From Chloroflexota bacterium (GTDB lineage Bacteria; Chloroflexota; Anaerolineae; UBA4142): a DNA stretch of 56,656 nt. Positions 34,441 through 42,940 of the stretch are shown here, piece after piece. Position 1 is the stretch's first letter, and each line of letters begins with the position of its first letter. The stretch is taken from positions 1 to 56,656 of the forward strand of contig JACRBM010000036.1 of assembly GCA_016219275.1 (NCBI GenBank). Reading direction: 5' to 3'. The notes under the pieces were generated by a model that was given only the letters and a program-made list of their open reading frames with translations, was not told where the DNA came from and made no database searches. Both the position numbers and the translations under genes were made by a program.

Positions 34441-34998
34441 TCAAACTTCCATGATTTCCGCTTCTTTTTTCTTACCGATCTCATCGGTTAGCCCGATGTA
34501 CTTGTCGGTCAATTCCTGCAACAGTTCCTTGCCTTTGAAATGCTGATCCTCGGAAATCATTTTTTCTTCTTCGAGGTCTTCCAAATCTTTCAGCCCATCG
34601 CGGCGAACGTTGCGCAGCGCGATGTGCGTCTCCTCGATATGTTTGCGAACGACCTTGGTCAACTCGCGGCGGCGTTCTTCGGTCAGCGCGGGAATCGCGA
34701 GCCGGATGATTTTGCCGTCGTTGTTCGGCGTCAAACCGAGATCGGATTTCAGGATCGCTTTTTCGATGACGGACAGCGTCGCGGGATCGAACGGCTTGAT
34801 CGTCAACAGACGCGGTTCGGGTGCGGCGATGGACGCGAGTTGTTGCAACGGCGTCGGCGTGTTGTAATAGTCCACCTTGAGCGGCTCAACGAGCGCGGGC
34901 GACGCGCGACCGGTGCGAATGCCCACCAGTTCGCGCTTGAGCGCCTCGAGCGTTTTTTTCATTTTACTTTCGGCATCGGCTTTAACATCGTCAATCAT
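34441..34998 (-). CDS. frr: Ribosome recycling factor
   Basis: A 185-residue protein of normal length that releases ribosomes from mRNA after termination. Typical parts are LKRELVGIRTGRASPALVEPLKVDYYNTPTPL near the N-terminus, the beta domain (about 30-105) and the C-terminal helix with RRELTKVVRKHIEETHIALRNVRRD. It stands in the usual pyrH-frr-uppS order. Confidence 0.97.
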   Translation of the reverse strand: MIDDVKADAESKMKKTLEALKRELVGIRTGRASPALVEPLKVDYYNTPTPLQQLASIAAPEPRLLTIKPFDPATLSVIEKAILKSDLGLTPNNDGKIIRLAIPALTEERRRELTKVVRKHIEETHIALRNVRRDGLKDLEDLEEEKMISEDQHFKGKELLQELTDKYIGLTDEIGKKKEAEIMEV

Positions 34999-35009
34999 CA
35001 GTACCTCGC

Positions 35010-35087
35010 GATAGGTAAATCGGTAAACAATTAAACCGGTAGACAGGTAGACACGACTTGTTTACCTGTTTACGTGTCTACTTTTTT
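35010..35087. repeat. GGTAAAC/GGTAGAC word array with inverted half
   Basis: Words GGTAAATCGGTAAAC and GGTAGACAGGTAGACACG face GTTTACCTGTTTACGTGTCTAC. It lies between pyrH and frr. A related GTAGACAGGT hairpin occurs at 40442-40503. Confidence 0.75.
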
Positions 35088-35088
35088 C

Positions 35089-35808
35089 CTACTTGGTAAT
35101 CAACGTCCCAATCGGTTCGCCCATCACCGCGCGTTCGACGGAACGCGGTTGGAAGAAATCGAACACGATGATCGGCAAATCGTTATCCATACACAGCGAC
35201 AGCGCCGTGTTGTCTATGACCTGGATTTGTTCCATCATGATCGCCTGGTTGTACGAAATGCTGGCGAACTTTATCGCGTCGGGGTACTTGAGCGGGTCTT
35301 TGTCGTACACGCCGTCCACCTTGGTCACTTTCATCAAGACATCGGCGTCAATCTCTTTCGCGCGCAATGCGCCGGCGGTGTCGGTTGTGAAAAACGGATT
35401 GCCGGTGCCCGCGCCGAAGATGACGACGCGACCCTTTTCGAGGTGGCGGATCGCGCGGCGACGGATGTACGGTTCGGCAATCGCGCGCATTTCAATCGCG
35501 GACTGGACGCGGGTGTAGATGCCGCGCTTTTCGAGCGCGTCTTGCAACGCGAGCGCGTTCAACATCGTCCCCAGCATTCCCATGTAATCCGCCGTCGCGC
35601 GATCAATGCTACGCGCGTAGGGATCATTGCCGCGCCAGAAATTGCCGCCGCCGATCACAATCGCGATTTCGACGCCGTGCGCTTTGACCGCTTGCACTTC
35701 TTCCGCGAGATACGCGACACTTTGCGGATCAATGCCGGTTTGTCCTTTGCCCGACAGCGATTCTCCGCCCAGTTTGAGCAAGATGCGTTTGTATTTTGGT
35801 TCTGGCAT
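35089..35808 (-). CDS. pyrH: UMP kinase
   Basis: A 239-residue hexameric-type bacterial UMP kinase. Landmarks are [14 protein letters not shown] (N-terminal phosphate site), [10 protein letters not shown] (about 52-61), [20 protein letters not shown] (about 130-149) and the C-terminal [15 protein letters not shown]. It catalyses UMP to UDP and lies in the conserved tsf-pyrH-frr order. Confidence 0.97.
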   Translation of the reverse strand: MPEPKYKRILLKLGGESLSGKGQTGIDPQSVAYLAEEVQAVKAHGVEIAIVIGGGNFWRGNDPYARSIDRATADYMGMLGTMLNALALQDALEKRGIYTRVQSAIEMRAIAEPYIRRRAIRHLEKGRVVIFGAGTGNPFFTTDTAGALRAKEIDADVLMKVTKVDGVYDKDPLKYPDAIKFASISYNQAIMMEQIQVIDNTALSLCMDNDLPIIVFDFFQPRSVERAVMGEPIGTLITK

Positions 35809-35810
35809 TT

Positions 35811-35893
35811 CCCCTCAACACAAAGGGGAAATCAGTGGAAAGAAGGGGAAATTCGCGGAGCGTCCCTCGTTTCCACTAATTTCCCCTTCTCTA
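35811..35893. repeat. AGGGGAAAT word array with inverted half
   Basis: Two copies of AGGGGAAAT (near 35824 and 35843) with GTGGAAA between face TTTCCACTAATTTCCCCTT. The array lies between tsf and pyrH and supplies the GAGGGG ribosome site of pyrH. Confidence 0.7.
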
Positions 35894-35897
35894 TAAA

Positions 35898-36494
35898 TTA
35901 TTGTCCTAGTTCAAAGCGAGCAAAGCGCCGGATGACGATGTTTTCGCCGACCTTGGCGATGTTCGTTTGAACGAGATCGTGAATCGTCACGCTGTCGTCG
36001 CGCAGGAAGGTCTGACGTAAGAGACAATTCTCTTTGTAGAACGCTTCCATTTTGCCGGGTACGATTTTTTCGGTAACGATGTGCGCCGGCTTGCCTTCGG
36101 CAACCGCCGCGTCCGCGAAAATTTTCTTTTGCTCTTCGATCACATTCGCCGGAATATCTTCGACCGCGACGTACTTGGGATTGAACGCCGCGACTTGCAA
36201 CGCGATGTTGTGCGCCAATTCGCGGAACCCCGGCGTCGCCGCAACAAAGTCGGTTTCGCACGCCACCTCGACGATGACGCCGATCTTGCCCGCGCCATGC
36301 ACGTACGCTTCGATGACGCCTTGCTTGGCGACGCGTTCCGCTTTTTTCTGCGCGGCTTGCAGCCCTTTTTCTTTCAACACGGCAAGCGCCTTGTCGTAAT
36401 CGCCGTTGTGTTGTTCCAGTGTCTTTTTAGCGTCAAGCACGCCGGCGCCGGTCAGTTCACGCAATTGCTTGATTTGTTCTGCTTGAGTTGCCAT
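35898..36494 (-). CDS. tsf: Translation elongation factor Ts
   Basis: A 198-residue short-form EF-Ts. The N-terminal UBA-like part is IKQLRELTGAGVLDAKKTLEQHNGDYDKALAVLKEKG (8-44), and the core has VEVACETDFVAATPGFRELAHNIALQVAAFNPKYV (about 75-109). It recharges EF-Tu with GTP. It starts 2 nt after the rpsB stop. Confidence 0.97.
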   Translation of the reverse strand: MATQAEQIKQLRELTGAGVLDAKKTLEQHNGDYDKALAVLKEKGLQAAQKKAERVAKQGVIEAYVHGAGKIGVIVEVACETDFVAATPGFRELAHNIALQVAAFNPKYVAVEDIPANVIEEQKKIFADAAVAEGKPAHIVTEKIVPGKMEAFYKENCLLRQTFLRDDSVTIHDLVQTNIAKVGENIVIRRFARFELGQ

Positions 36495-36496
36495 AG

Positions 36497-37327
36497 TTAT
36501 GCCGTTTCGTCCGGACTAGTTTCTTCGCCGACTTCTTCTGCGTCATCTTCCATCGCGGCGACATCGAGCGGCGGCAAGTCAGCGTCCGTCATTTCAATCG
36601 CCGCGGGCGCGCCTTCTTCCGCGGCTTCGGAAGCGAGGACACCGCGAATATTCTTGCCTTCGATCACCGCATCCGCGATTTTGCCGGTCAAGAGTTTGAT
36701 CGCGCGGATCGCGTCGTCGTTCGACGGAATCGGATGCGCGATCGGATTCGGGTCCGAGTTCGTGTCGCACATCGCGACGATGGGAATGGCGAGCGTGGTC
36801 GCTTCGTGAATCGCGTTTTCCTCGTGCTTGGTGTCCACGATGAAAATCGCGCGCGGCAAACGGCGCATTTCTTTCAAACCGCCCAAGCGCGTTTGCAGTT
36901 TTTGCATTTCGCGCGTCAGCAACAACGCTTCTTTTTTCGTGAGCTTGTCGAGGTCGCCGGTCGCTTGGCGCTCTTCGAGTTTGAGCAAATAGTCAATGCG
37001 ACTGCGAATCGTGCGAAAGTTGGTGAGCGTGCCGCCGAGCCAACGTTCGTTGACGTACGGCATCCCGCACCGCTGCGCTTCTGCCACGACGGTCTCTTGC
37101 GCTTGACGCTTGGTGCCGACGAAGAGGATCGTCCCGCCATCCGCGACCAGATCGCGCACGGCGTTGTACGCCTCTTCGAGTTTCACCATCGTTTGTTGGA
37201 GGTCAATGATGTGGATGCCGTTGCGTTCGGTGAAGATGAACGGGCGCATCCGCGGATTCCACCGGCGCGTGCGATGCCCAAAGTGGACGCCTGCTTCGAG
37301 CAGGGACTTCATAGGTAAAACAGCCAC
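36497..37327 (-). CDS. rpsB: 30S ribosomal protein S2
   Basis: A 276-residue S2 protein with the N-terminal [24 protein letters not shown] and [19 protein letters not shown] signatures. The C-terminus (about 230-276) is extended and acidic, which is common outside Proteobacteria. The start is a GTG at 37327 with GGGAG 6 nt upstream; an ATG five codons later is less likely. A good promoter lies at 37474-37502, leaving a structured leader of about 140 nt. Confidence 0.96.
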   Translation of the reverse strand: MAVLPMKSLLEAGVHFGHRTRRWNPRMRPFIFTERNGIHIIDLQQTMVKLEEAYNAVRDLVADGGTILFVGTKRQAQETVVAEAQRCGMPYVNERWLGGTLTNFRTIRSRIDYLLKLEERQATGDLDKLTKKEALLLTREMQKLQTRLGGLKEMRRLPRAIFIVDTKHEENAIHEATTLAIPIVAMCDTNSDPNPIAHPIPSNDDAIRAIKLLTGKIADAVIEGKNIRGVLASEAAEEGAPAAIEMTDADLPPLDVAAMEDDAEEVGEETSPDETA

Positions 37328-37473
37328 AGTACTCCCTTGTGTTTTTGTTCCATCGTGTTGATTTTAGTTTCGCGTCGCGAAACTAGACGATGGCTTCCGC
37401 CCCCGTCGTTTTCGACGACGACCGCGTGTGCGGCACGCGTCATCGAATCGAGGGGCGTGACAAGTCGGGGCGC

Positions 37474-37502
37474 ATTATATATCAGACTAGAGCAAAGAGC
37501 AA
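37474..37502 (-). promoter_or_regulatory. Promoter and structured leader of the rpsB operon
   Basis: On the minus strand TTGCTC (37502-37497), a 17-bp spacer and TATAAT (37479-37474). The leader to the GTG holds hairpins such as AGTTTCGCG/CGCGAAACT (near 37366-37385) and GTCGTCG/CGACGAC (near 37405-37421), which could serve S2 autoregulation. Confidence 0.7.
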
Positions 37503-37518
37503 ATCGAATTGCGCTAAT

Positions 37519-37636
37519 GGGTGTGCGTCAAGTTTTTGGGTGGTGAAAAAACCTTGCGAAGGTTGAACGGCAATCATATTTGATTTGTCGTCAAAACCTT
37601 TGCAAGGTTGAGTGTCCAAAAATTTGACGCACACCC
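37519..37636. mobile_element. MITE-like element, copy 2
   Basis: A 118-bp non-coding element with 21-bp terminal inverted repeats (37519-37539 with 37616-37636, one mismatch), internal facing CCTTGCGAAGG and CCTTTGCAAGG, and a 34-bp core (37563-37596). TGCGCTAAT flanks it on both sides (37510-37518 and 37637-37645), a perfect 9-bp target duplication that reaches into the stop codon of the glycosyltransferase gene. The core is the exact reverse complement of the core of copy 1 (19546-19579), while the outer arms of both copies have the same orientation. Confidence 0.93.
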
Positions 37637-37640
37637 TGCG

Positions 37641-38720
37641 CTAATCTCGCACCAATCGCATCAATTTATCGCTGAACACTTGAACGCTGAATTTTTCCGC
37701 ATGCCGGCGGATCGTTGGCGGATCGTACCGGCGGTCGTCGAACGCACGCAAAACCTGGACGAGCGATTGCGCGGTCGGCTCGCGAAACAGTTCGCCAGTG
37801 ACGCCGGGAACAATCGTCTCCAACGCGCCGCCGCCGCCAAACGCGATCACCGGCTTGCCGCACGCGTTCGCTTCGAGCGGCGTGATGCCAAAATCCTCTT
37901 CGCCCGGAAACAGAAACGCGCGGCAACGCGCGAGCAAATCGCGCGCGTCCGCATCCGACACACGCCCGAGAAAACGCACATTCGATTTGGCTGTCGCTTC
38001 GAGCCGCGCGCGGTCGCGCCCATCGCCGGCGATGACGAGCGGCAAATCCAGTTCCGCGCACGCTTGCACGGCGAGGTCAATCCGCTTGTACGGCACGAGG
38101 CGCGAGAGAATCAAAAAGTAATCGCTGCGCTCGCGCGAAACTGTGAACCGTTCCACGTCCACAGGCGGATGAATGATGACCGAATCGCGTTGATAATAGG
38201 TGCGAATGCGTTCGCGCACGATTTCGGAAATCGCGACAAAGTGTGTCACGCGTTCCGCCGCGCGGCGATCCCACTCGCGCAATCGCGAAATCATCAACGG
38301 CAACACCAGTCGCGGCAAACGACCGATGCGTTCGCGCTCGACATAGTCGGCATAGTTCCACAGAAAACGCGCGGGCGTGAGGCAATAGCAAATGTGTCGC
38401 GCGCCCGGCGGCATTTTGATGCCGTGTGCGAACGCGCTCGTGATGCTGACGAGCGTGTCGAAGCCGGATAAATCAAGCGCTTCAAACGCGGCGGGGTAAA
38501 GCGGCAAGAGCAACCGTTGATTCGTCAACGGGAGGCGGTCGAGAAACGTCGTGCGAATGTCCCAGGTTTTGTACGATGCCGGCATCGCGGGTTGCCAGTA
38601 CGTCGAGGTGAACACGGGCGCGTTGGGAAACAAATCGTGCGTCACTTCGAGGACGCGTTCCGCGCCGCCGTACTGGTTGAGCCAACTCGCGGCAAGCGCG
38701 ATGTGGTGAGGGTCAGTCAT
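37641..38720 (-). CDS. Glycosyltransferase family 4 protein
   Basis: A 359-residue GT-B enzyme. The N-terminal acceptor half starts IALAASWLNQYGGAERVLEVTHDLFPNAPV, and the C-terminal half has the family donor-site motif FPGEEDFGITPLEANACGKPVIAFGGGGALETI (about 263-295, the E-x7-E pattern). It would transfer a sugar from a nucleotide sugar to a cell-surface glycan or lipid; neither substrate can be told. The ATG at 38720 starts directly at the first strand. A MITE has inserted at its very 3' end without changing the protein. Confidence 0.9.
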   Translation of the reverse strand: MTDPHHIALAASWLNQYGGAERVLEVTHDLFPNAPVFTSTYWQPAMPASYKTWDIRTTFLDRLPLTNQRLLLPLYPAAFEALDLSGFDTLVSITSAFAHGIKMPPGARHICYCLTPARFLWNYADYVERERIGRLPRLVLPLMISRLREWDRRAAERVTHFVAISEIVRERIRTYYQRDSVIIHPPVDVERFTVSRERSDYFLILSRLVPYKRIDLAVQACAELDLPLVIAGDGRDRARLEATAKSNVRFLGRVSDADARDLLARCRAFLFPGEEDFGITPLEANACGKPVIAFGGGGALETIVPGVTGELFREPTAQSLVQVLRAFDDRRYDPPTIRRHAEKFSVQVFSDKLMRLVRD

Positions 38721-38756
38721 CGCCACTAGTATAGCCGATTGCGCTGCGAGCGCAAA

Positions 38757-38860
38757 ATCACCCCCCACCCCAACCCTCCCCCGCTTTCGCAGGGGAGGGA
38801 ACTCGCCCCCACCCCAACCCTCCCCCGTTCGCCAAAATCGGGCGAACGGGGGAGGGAGAA
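38757..38860. repeat. Duplicated CCCCACCCCAACCCTCCCC repeat
   Basis: Two copies of CCCCACCCCAACCCTCCCC (about 38762 and 38807) are each followed by a short inverted GGGGAGGG arm, so each can fold into a hairpin (the second with GTTCGCC/GGCGAAC in the stem). Repeats of this type are found in many unrelated genomes. The gap 38721-38962 also contains a TAGAAT (38894-38899), a possible -10 element for the next gene. Confidence 0.75.
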
Positions 38861-38962
38861 AGAGTGGCTCTACTCAAACGCATGGCAATGTGGTAGAATA
38901 CCTGCTACACAGCCATACAGCAAATTTGGAAATTTGCCCCACATTTCCAAAGGAGGATCGCG

Positions 38963-40429
38963 ATGGTCGCTCCAATGACTAGAGCCGACGAGCACGGTCT
39001 GCGCGGTGTCAGTCTTGACAGCCGGTTGCGCCAGATCTTTTTCAGCATGTCCCCGGAAAAACTGAGCGCGCTCGCGCGCGAGGTGCGCGAAGAGTCCACG
39101 CGCCGCGAGTTGATCTACGTGCGCGACGGACAACAAGAGACCATCAACGTGATGCTTCGCCCCGCCGGAATTTTCTCCGAGCAGATGAACTATTTCCACT
39201 ATGTCGCGCTCGCGCTCGTCGGCGCGCTCAAGCGGATGCCGGAACTCTATCTCAAGGATTTCAACATTCGCGAAGTCGTGCCGCTCGAAGAACTCGAAGC
39301 GAAGTGGTTGTGGGACACCTGGGGCGCGAGCCACAATCAATTTCACACTGTGTTCGGTCGGCTCGATGCGATTGTGGACTTGACGAGTCCGTTCTGGAAG
39401 GACACGCTCGCGTTCATCGAGCCGAACCTCGTCGGCGTCGGCGGCATCCACCTGATTCCAACCGCCGAAGGCGTCGTGCGCGATGTCGTCGTGCCCGCGC
39501 TCCAAGAAATCGCGCCCGACCTCGACCTGGAAACGAGCCAGGATTTGCGCGACTTGTTCATCCTCGAATTGATGGATCACGTCGAAGCCAGCGCGCGCAA
39601 GGGACGCACGATCTGTTTGATTGACCCCAAATATTCCAGCGATGGACCGAACGAGCTTGAAACACTGACCAATTACTATCGCGCACGCGGGTACGAAATT
39701 TATCACGCCGATCCCGCCGAACTTGTTCTCCGCAACCACGAAGTGTACTACGAAGGTCACGTCATTGACGTTGCGTATCGCGATTACGATACGCGCGATC
39801 TCGCGCAACAGGAAAAAGAGGGCGAGAACGTACGCGCGGTCAAACACCTCTTCAAGCAAAATCAAATCGTCTCTTCGATGGCGGGCGATTTCGACCACAA
39901 GAGTTGTTTCGAGGTGTTAACCGACTCGCGCTTTGCGCAGTACTTTTCGGGGGACGAGCGCAACATTTTTCGACATCACGTTTTGTGGACGCGCTTGTTG
40001 ATCGAGCGACGCACGACGGACCCGCACAACGAGATCATTGACCTGTTCGAGTACACGCGCAAGAACCGCGAGATTCTCGTCATCAAACCGAATCGCGCGT
40101 ACGGCGGCGAAGACATCTTGATCGGACCGTCGGTCACGGACGGCGAATGGGAAGATGCCATCGAACGCGCGACGAAAGAACCGGGCGGCTGGGTTGTGCA
40201 ACGGCTCGCCAAGATCAGCGTGTACGAATTTCCCGTGCTCGCGGACGACGGCACCGTCCAAGCCGCGCCGTTCTACGTCGTCGTCGGTCTCGCGCCGACC
40301 AAGTACGGCGTAGCGGTGTTGGGTCGCGCGTCGCAAAAGCAAGTCGTCAACGTCGCGCAACGCGGCGGCTTGCTCGCGGTACTCGTCGGACGACACACGC
40401 CGCGCGTTCTGCCGCCGCGATATGGATGA
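38963..40429 (+). CDS. Circularly permuted ATP-grasp-like protein of unknown substrate
   Basis: A 488-residue soluble protein. The text ICLIDPKYSSDGPNELETL (about 214-232), FDHKSCFEVLTDSRF (about 312-326), VIKPNRAYGGEDILIGPSV (about 373-391) and EPGGWVVQRLAKISVYEFPV (about 402-421) follows the strand-Lys and Glu/Gln pattern of circularly permuted ATP-grasp enzymes, which join a carboxylate to an amine or thiol. The exact reaction is unknown. An AAAGGAGG ribosome site lies 6 nt upstream of the ATG. It is followed by a glycosyltransferase with its own promoter. Confidence 0.72.
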   Translation: MVAPMTRADEHGLRGVSLDSRLRQIFFSMSPEKLSALAREVREESTRRELIYVRDGQQETINVMLRPAGIFSEQMNYFHYVALALVGALKRMPELYLKDFNIREVVPLEELEAKWLWDTWGASHNQFHTVFGRLDAIVDLTSPFWKDTLAFIEPNLVGVGGIHLIPTAEGVVRDVVVPALQEIAPDLDLETSQDLRDLFILELMDHVEASARKGRTICLIDPKYSSDGPNELETLTNYYRARGYEIYHADPAELVLRNHEVYYEGHVIDVAYRDYDTRDLAQQEKEGENVRAVKHLFKQNQIVSSMAGDFDHKSCFEVLTDSRFAQYFSGDERNIFRHHVLWTRLLIERRTTDPHNEIIDLFEYTRKNREILVIKPNRAYGGEDILIGPSVTDGEWEDAIERATKEPGGWVVQRLAKISVYEFPVLADDGTVQAAPFYVVVGLAPTKYGVAVLGRASQKQVVNVAQRGGLLAVLVGRHTPRVLPPRYG

Positions 40430-40441
40430 GCGAGAAAAAAG

Positions 40442-40503
40442 TAGACACGTAGACCGGGACACAGGTAGACAGGTAACTTGTCTACCTGTGTCCTTGTGTA
40501 CTC
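40442..40503. repeat. GGTAGACAGGT hairpin
   Basis: GGACACAGGTAGACA (40457-40471) pairs perfectly with TGTCTACCTGTGTCC (40479-40493), with flanking half-words GTAGACACGTAGACC and TTGTGTAC. The word is close to that at 35010-35087. It lies 13 nt after the stop of the ATP-grasp-like gene and lacks a T-run. Confidence 0.8.
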
Positions 40504-40522
40504 CGATACCACTTTTCCAACT

Positions 40523-40551
40523 TTGATGAACTTGCCGCGTTGTGATACAAT
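40523..40551 (+). promoter_or_regulatory. Promoter of the MshA-like glycosyltransferase
   Basis: TTGATG (40523-40528), a 17-bp spacer and TACAAT (40546-40551). Predicted leader to the TTG start at 40593 is about 35 nt. Confidence 0.7.
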
Positions 40552-40592
40552 AGTTCTGTTGGAAATCTTTCGCCTACCCAGAGGTCACTCAC

Positions 40593-41852
40593 TTGAATAT
40601 CGCTATGTTAAGTGTGCATACCTGCCCGCTCGCGATGCTCGGCGGCAAAGAGACGGGTGGCATGAATGTGTACGTGCGCGAACTCTCGCGCGAACTTGCC
40701 GCGCGCGGCCATTGCGTTGATATTTTCACGCGTTCGCAGGACCCGGCGGTGGCGCACGAAGTGCCCGGACTGGAAATCGGCGCGCGCGTTTTTCATGTGC
40801 CCGCCGGTCCCGAAGCGCCGTACAACAAACATCGCCTCTTCGACTATCTGCCCCAGTTCACGCAAGGCGTTCGGCACATCGCCGAAACCGAAGGCATTCG
40901 CTACGACGTGTATCACTCGCACTATTGGCTTTCGGGCTGGGTCGCGCGCGAATTGCAGAGGACCCAACCGGCGCCCATCGTGCAAATGTTTCACACGCTC
41001 GGCGTGATGAAAAACCACGTCGCGCGGCGCGCGTACGACCGCGAGACCGAACGCCGCATCGAGATCGAGCGCGAGATCATGCAAGCTACGACCTGTCTCA
41101 TCGCCGCGACGCCGCGCGACCGCGAGCACATGATCGAGTTGTACGACGCGCCCGGTCAAAAAATCTGCGTGATTCCGCCCGGCGTAGACACGAACCTCTT
41201 TCGACCGATCCCGCGCGCCGAAGCCAAAGCGCACGTCGGCTCACCGCCAGATCATCACACGGTGTTGTTTGTCGGGCGGATTGATCCGATCAAAGGATTG
41301 GACATTTGGTTTCACGCGATGGCGCTCGTGATTCAAGAGCAACCCGAATTGCGCGGCAAAATTTGCGTGTGCCTCGTCGGCGGCGACGCGGACGAAGAGA
41401 CCGAACCGGAAGTCGAGACGGCGCGGCTCCGCGCGCTCAAAGATGAACTGGGGATTGACGACATTGTGACGTTTCACGGTCGTCGCTCGCAAGAAGAGTT
41501 GCCGTACTATTACTCGTCGGCGGACATTGTGGTGATGCCGTCGTTTTACGAATCGTTCGGCATGGCGGCGCTCGAAGCGATGGCGTGCGGCACGCCGGTC
41601 GTCGCGTCCGATGTCGGCGGCTTGTCGTTCGTCGTGCGCGATGGCGAGACCGGCTTTCTCGTCCCCGAAGGAAATCCACGCGCGCTCGCGGACACGCTCA
41701 CGCATTTATTGTGCGAACCCAGGTTGCGCGCGCGCCTCGGCAAGCGCGGCGTCGAAATCGCGCAAGAGTACGCGTGGGCGCGCGTCGCCGACCGAATCGA
41801 AGACGTATACGCGCGCATCACAAACTGGCAGACGATAAAATCGCCCGCCTAA
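40593..41852 (+). CDS. Glycosyltransferase family 4, MshA/sucrose-phosphate-synthase-like
   Basis: A 419-residue GT-B enzyme. The start MNIAMLSVHTCPLAMLGGKETGGMNVYVREL is typical of the MshA/SPS branch. The donor half has VLFVGRIDPIKGLD (about 226-239) and MPSFYESFGMAALEAMACGTPVVASDVGG (about 315-343, the E-x7-E motif). It probably makes a glycoside from a nucleotide sugar and a sugar-phosphate or inositol-phosphate acceptor; mycothiol synthesis cannot be concluded because no other msh genes are here. The TTG at 40593 is favoured over an ATG four codons later because it keeps the conserved first strand; GAGG lies 8-9 nt upstream. Confidence 0.9.
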   Translation: MNIAMLSVHTCPLAMLGGKETGGMNVYVRELSRELAARGHCVDIFTRSQDPAVAHEVPGLEIGARVFHVPAGPEAPYNKHRLFDYLPQFTQGVRHIAETEGIRYDVYHSHYWLSGWVARELQRTQPAPIVQMFHTLGVMKNHVARRAYDRETERRIEIEREIMQATTCLIAATPRDREHMIELYDAPGQKICVIPPGVDTNLFRPIPRAEAKAHVGSPPDHHTVLFVGRIDPIKGLDIWFHAMALVIQEQPELRGKICVCLVGGDADEETEPEVETARLRALKDELGIDDIVTFHGRRSQEELPYYYSSADIVVMPSFYESFGMAALEAMACGTPVVASDVGGLSFVVRDGETGFLVPEGNPRALADTLTHLLCEPRLRARLGKRGVEIAQEYAWARVADRIEDVYARITNWQTIKSPA

Positions 41853-41883
41853 ATCAGGCGCGAACCCGATACGGAGCTAGCAA

Positions 41884-42279
41884 ATGAACAAAAATGACCA
41901 TACTGCTTTTCAGGTTTCGAATTTGGACGCCGCGATCCGGTTCTATACCGAATCGCTCGGCTTACATTTGCTTTTCCGTAACGTCAACCAAGCAGAACAC
42001 GAAGCGTATGCCTTTTTGGAATTGAACGGGGGAAATTTGGAGTTGATCCAAATGCTAGACGCGCCGTTTGTCAAACCTCGGATCACGCCGCCCTACTGCC
42101 CGCATTTTGCGCTCGAAGCGAAAGACATGGCGCAGATACTTGAGATGATCAACACAAAAGGGATTACGGTTGTAAAAGGTCCGCTGGAGATTCCTGGCGA
42201 AGAAAAATGGATTTATATCAGCGACCCGGATAACAACGTGATTGAATTTATCGAATGGTCGTCGAAGAAGCAGAGGTGA
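41884..42279 (+). CDS. VOC (glyoxalase/dioxygenase) superfamily protein
   Basis: A 131-residue protein with paired beta-alpha-beta-beta-beta modules. Expected metal ligands are His6 (NDHTAFQV), a Glu in NLELIQM (near 56), His78 (CPHFALEA) and Glu in VIEFIEW (near 124), so the site seems complete. Substrates in this superfamily range from methylglyoxal adducts to antibiotics, so none is proposed. AGCTAGC precedes the ATG with no strong ribosome site. Confidence 0.85.
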   Translation: MNKNDHTAFQVSNLDAAIRFYTESLGLHLLFRNVNQAEHEAYAFLELNGGNLELIQMLDAPFVKPRITPPYCPHFALEAKDMAQILEMINTKGITVVKGPLEIPGEEKWIYISDPDNNVIEFIEWSSKKQR

Positions 42280-42371
42280 CTACCGAGGAAACGCGTTCCC
42301 AGTCATTATTCGAATTTATGGGCGAACCAGGGACGGAAGGGGACGCTGCGAAGGGAGCGCAAAACGTATGA
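42255..42371 (+). CDS. Possible 38-residue acidic peptide coupled to the next gene
   Basis: A short open frame (starting MVVEEAEVTTEETRSQSLFE) overlaps the end of the VOC gene and ends with TGA overlapping the ATG of the next gene as ATGA. It is acidic, while the next protein is basic. Whether it is translated is unknown; it may only serve re-initiation, or be a chance frame. Confidence 0.3.
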   Translation: MVVEEAEVTTEETRSQSLFEFMGEPGTEGDAAKGAQNV

Positions 42372-42640
42372 AGAAAAGTACGCTTAACATTCCGAACGAA
42401 CTGAATGACGAATTGCGTCCGCATTACGATGTGGACTATAGCAAGTCGCGTCCCAATCCTTACGCGGGACGCGTGAAACTTACACATGGCGGCAAACGCC
42501 CAGGGTCAGGACGCAAGTCTGCACCCGAACCGATTGAACGCCACACGATCACGCTCTACAAGACGCACGCAAAATTCTTGCGCGGACTGGATACAAACCT
42601 CTCGCGGGCGATTCGGAAACTGATTGCAATGGCGCGGTGA
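42368..42640 (+). CDS. Small basic antitoxin-like DNA-binding protein
   Basis: A 90-residue protein. The N-terminal text IPNELNDELRPHYDVDYSKSRPNPYAG resembles small proteins encoded next to toxin genes. It is followed by an AT-hook-like GGKRPGSGRK (about 41-50) and a C-terminal helical segment. No toxin partner with a known fold is adjacent; the HEPN-type gene 300 bp downstream is a possible but distant candidate. Its start codon overlaps the stop of a 38-codon frame. Family memory supports 'antitoxin-like' only weakly. Confidence 0.6.
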   Translation: MKKSTLNIPNELNDELRPHYDVDYSKSRPNPYAGRVKLTHGGKRPGSGRKSAPEPIERHTITLYKTHAKFLRGLDTNLSRAIRKLIAMAR

Positions 42641-42940
42641 AACGCGCGAAAAGTTCAAAGTGAAACAGAGAGATGCCGATCATGCCCATCGCTTCCGCGC
42701 GGAATATTACCACGCGCCCATGACAACCTGTGCTGAACAGACTTTGGGGGCGAAAGAAAAACGTGAGCGCGGGGCAGGTCGGAGTATCCTTGTCAGCGAA
42801 GGTTCGAGTTGATGCTACGAAGGAACATCTTTGCCCGCGAAGGTGGTTCGATAGTGCGTCCGAACGCGTAAGCTCCATGCGAAATGGTGCAATTTTGCAA
42901 CAAACTTCGTACTGTTAGAATCCTTGGAGGAAAAGCAATA
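42641..42940. other. Gap without recognisable gene, HEPN gene promoter at its end
   Basis: These 300 bases hold short open frames of the kind expected by chance and nothing that looks like a protein family. A TTGCAA (42895-42900) and TAGAAT (42916-42921), 15 bp apart, may be the promoter of the gene at 42941. Base composition shifts from GC-rich to AT-richer across this gap. Confidence 0.5.

Noticed and set aside
40593-41852. Calling the glycosyltransferase mshA (mycothiol synthesis)
   Set aside because: The fold and N-terminus agree, but no other mycothiol gene is present and the branch also holds sucrose-phosphate-synthase-like enzymes.
42624-42812. 62-codon frame after the antitoxin-like gene
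   Set aside because: Overlaps the previous gene, has no ribosome site and shows no recognisable family.
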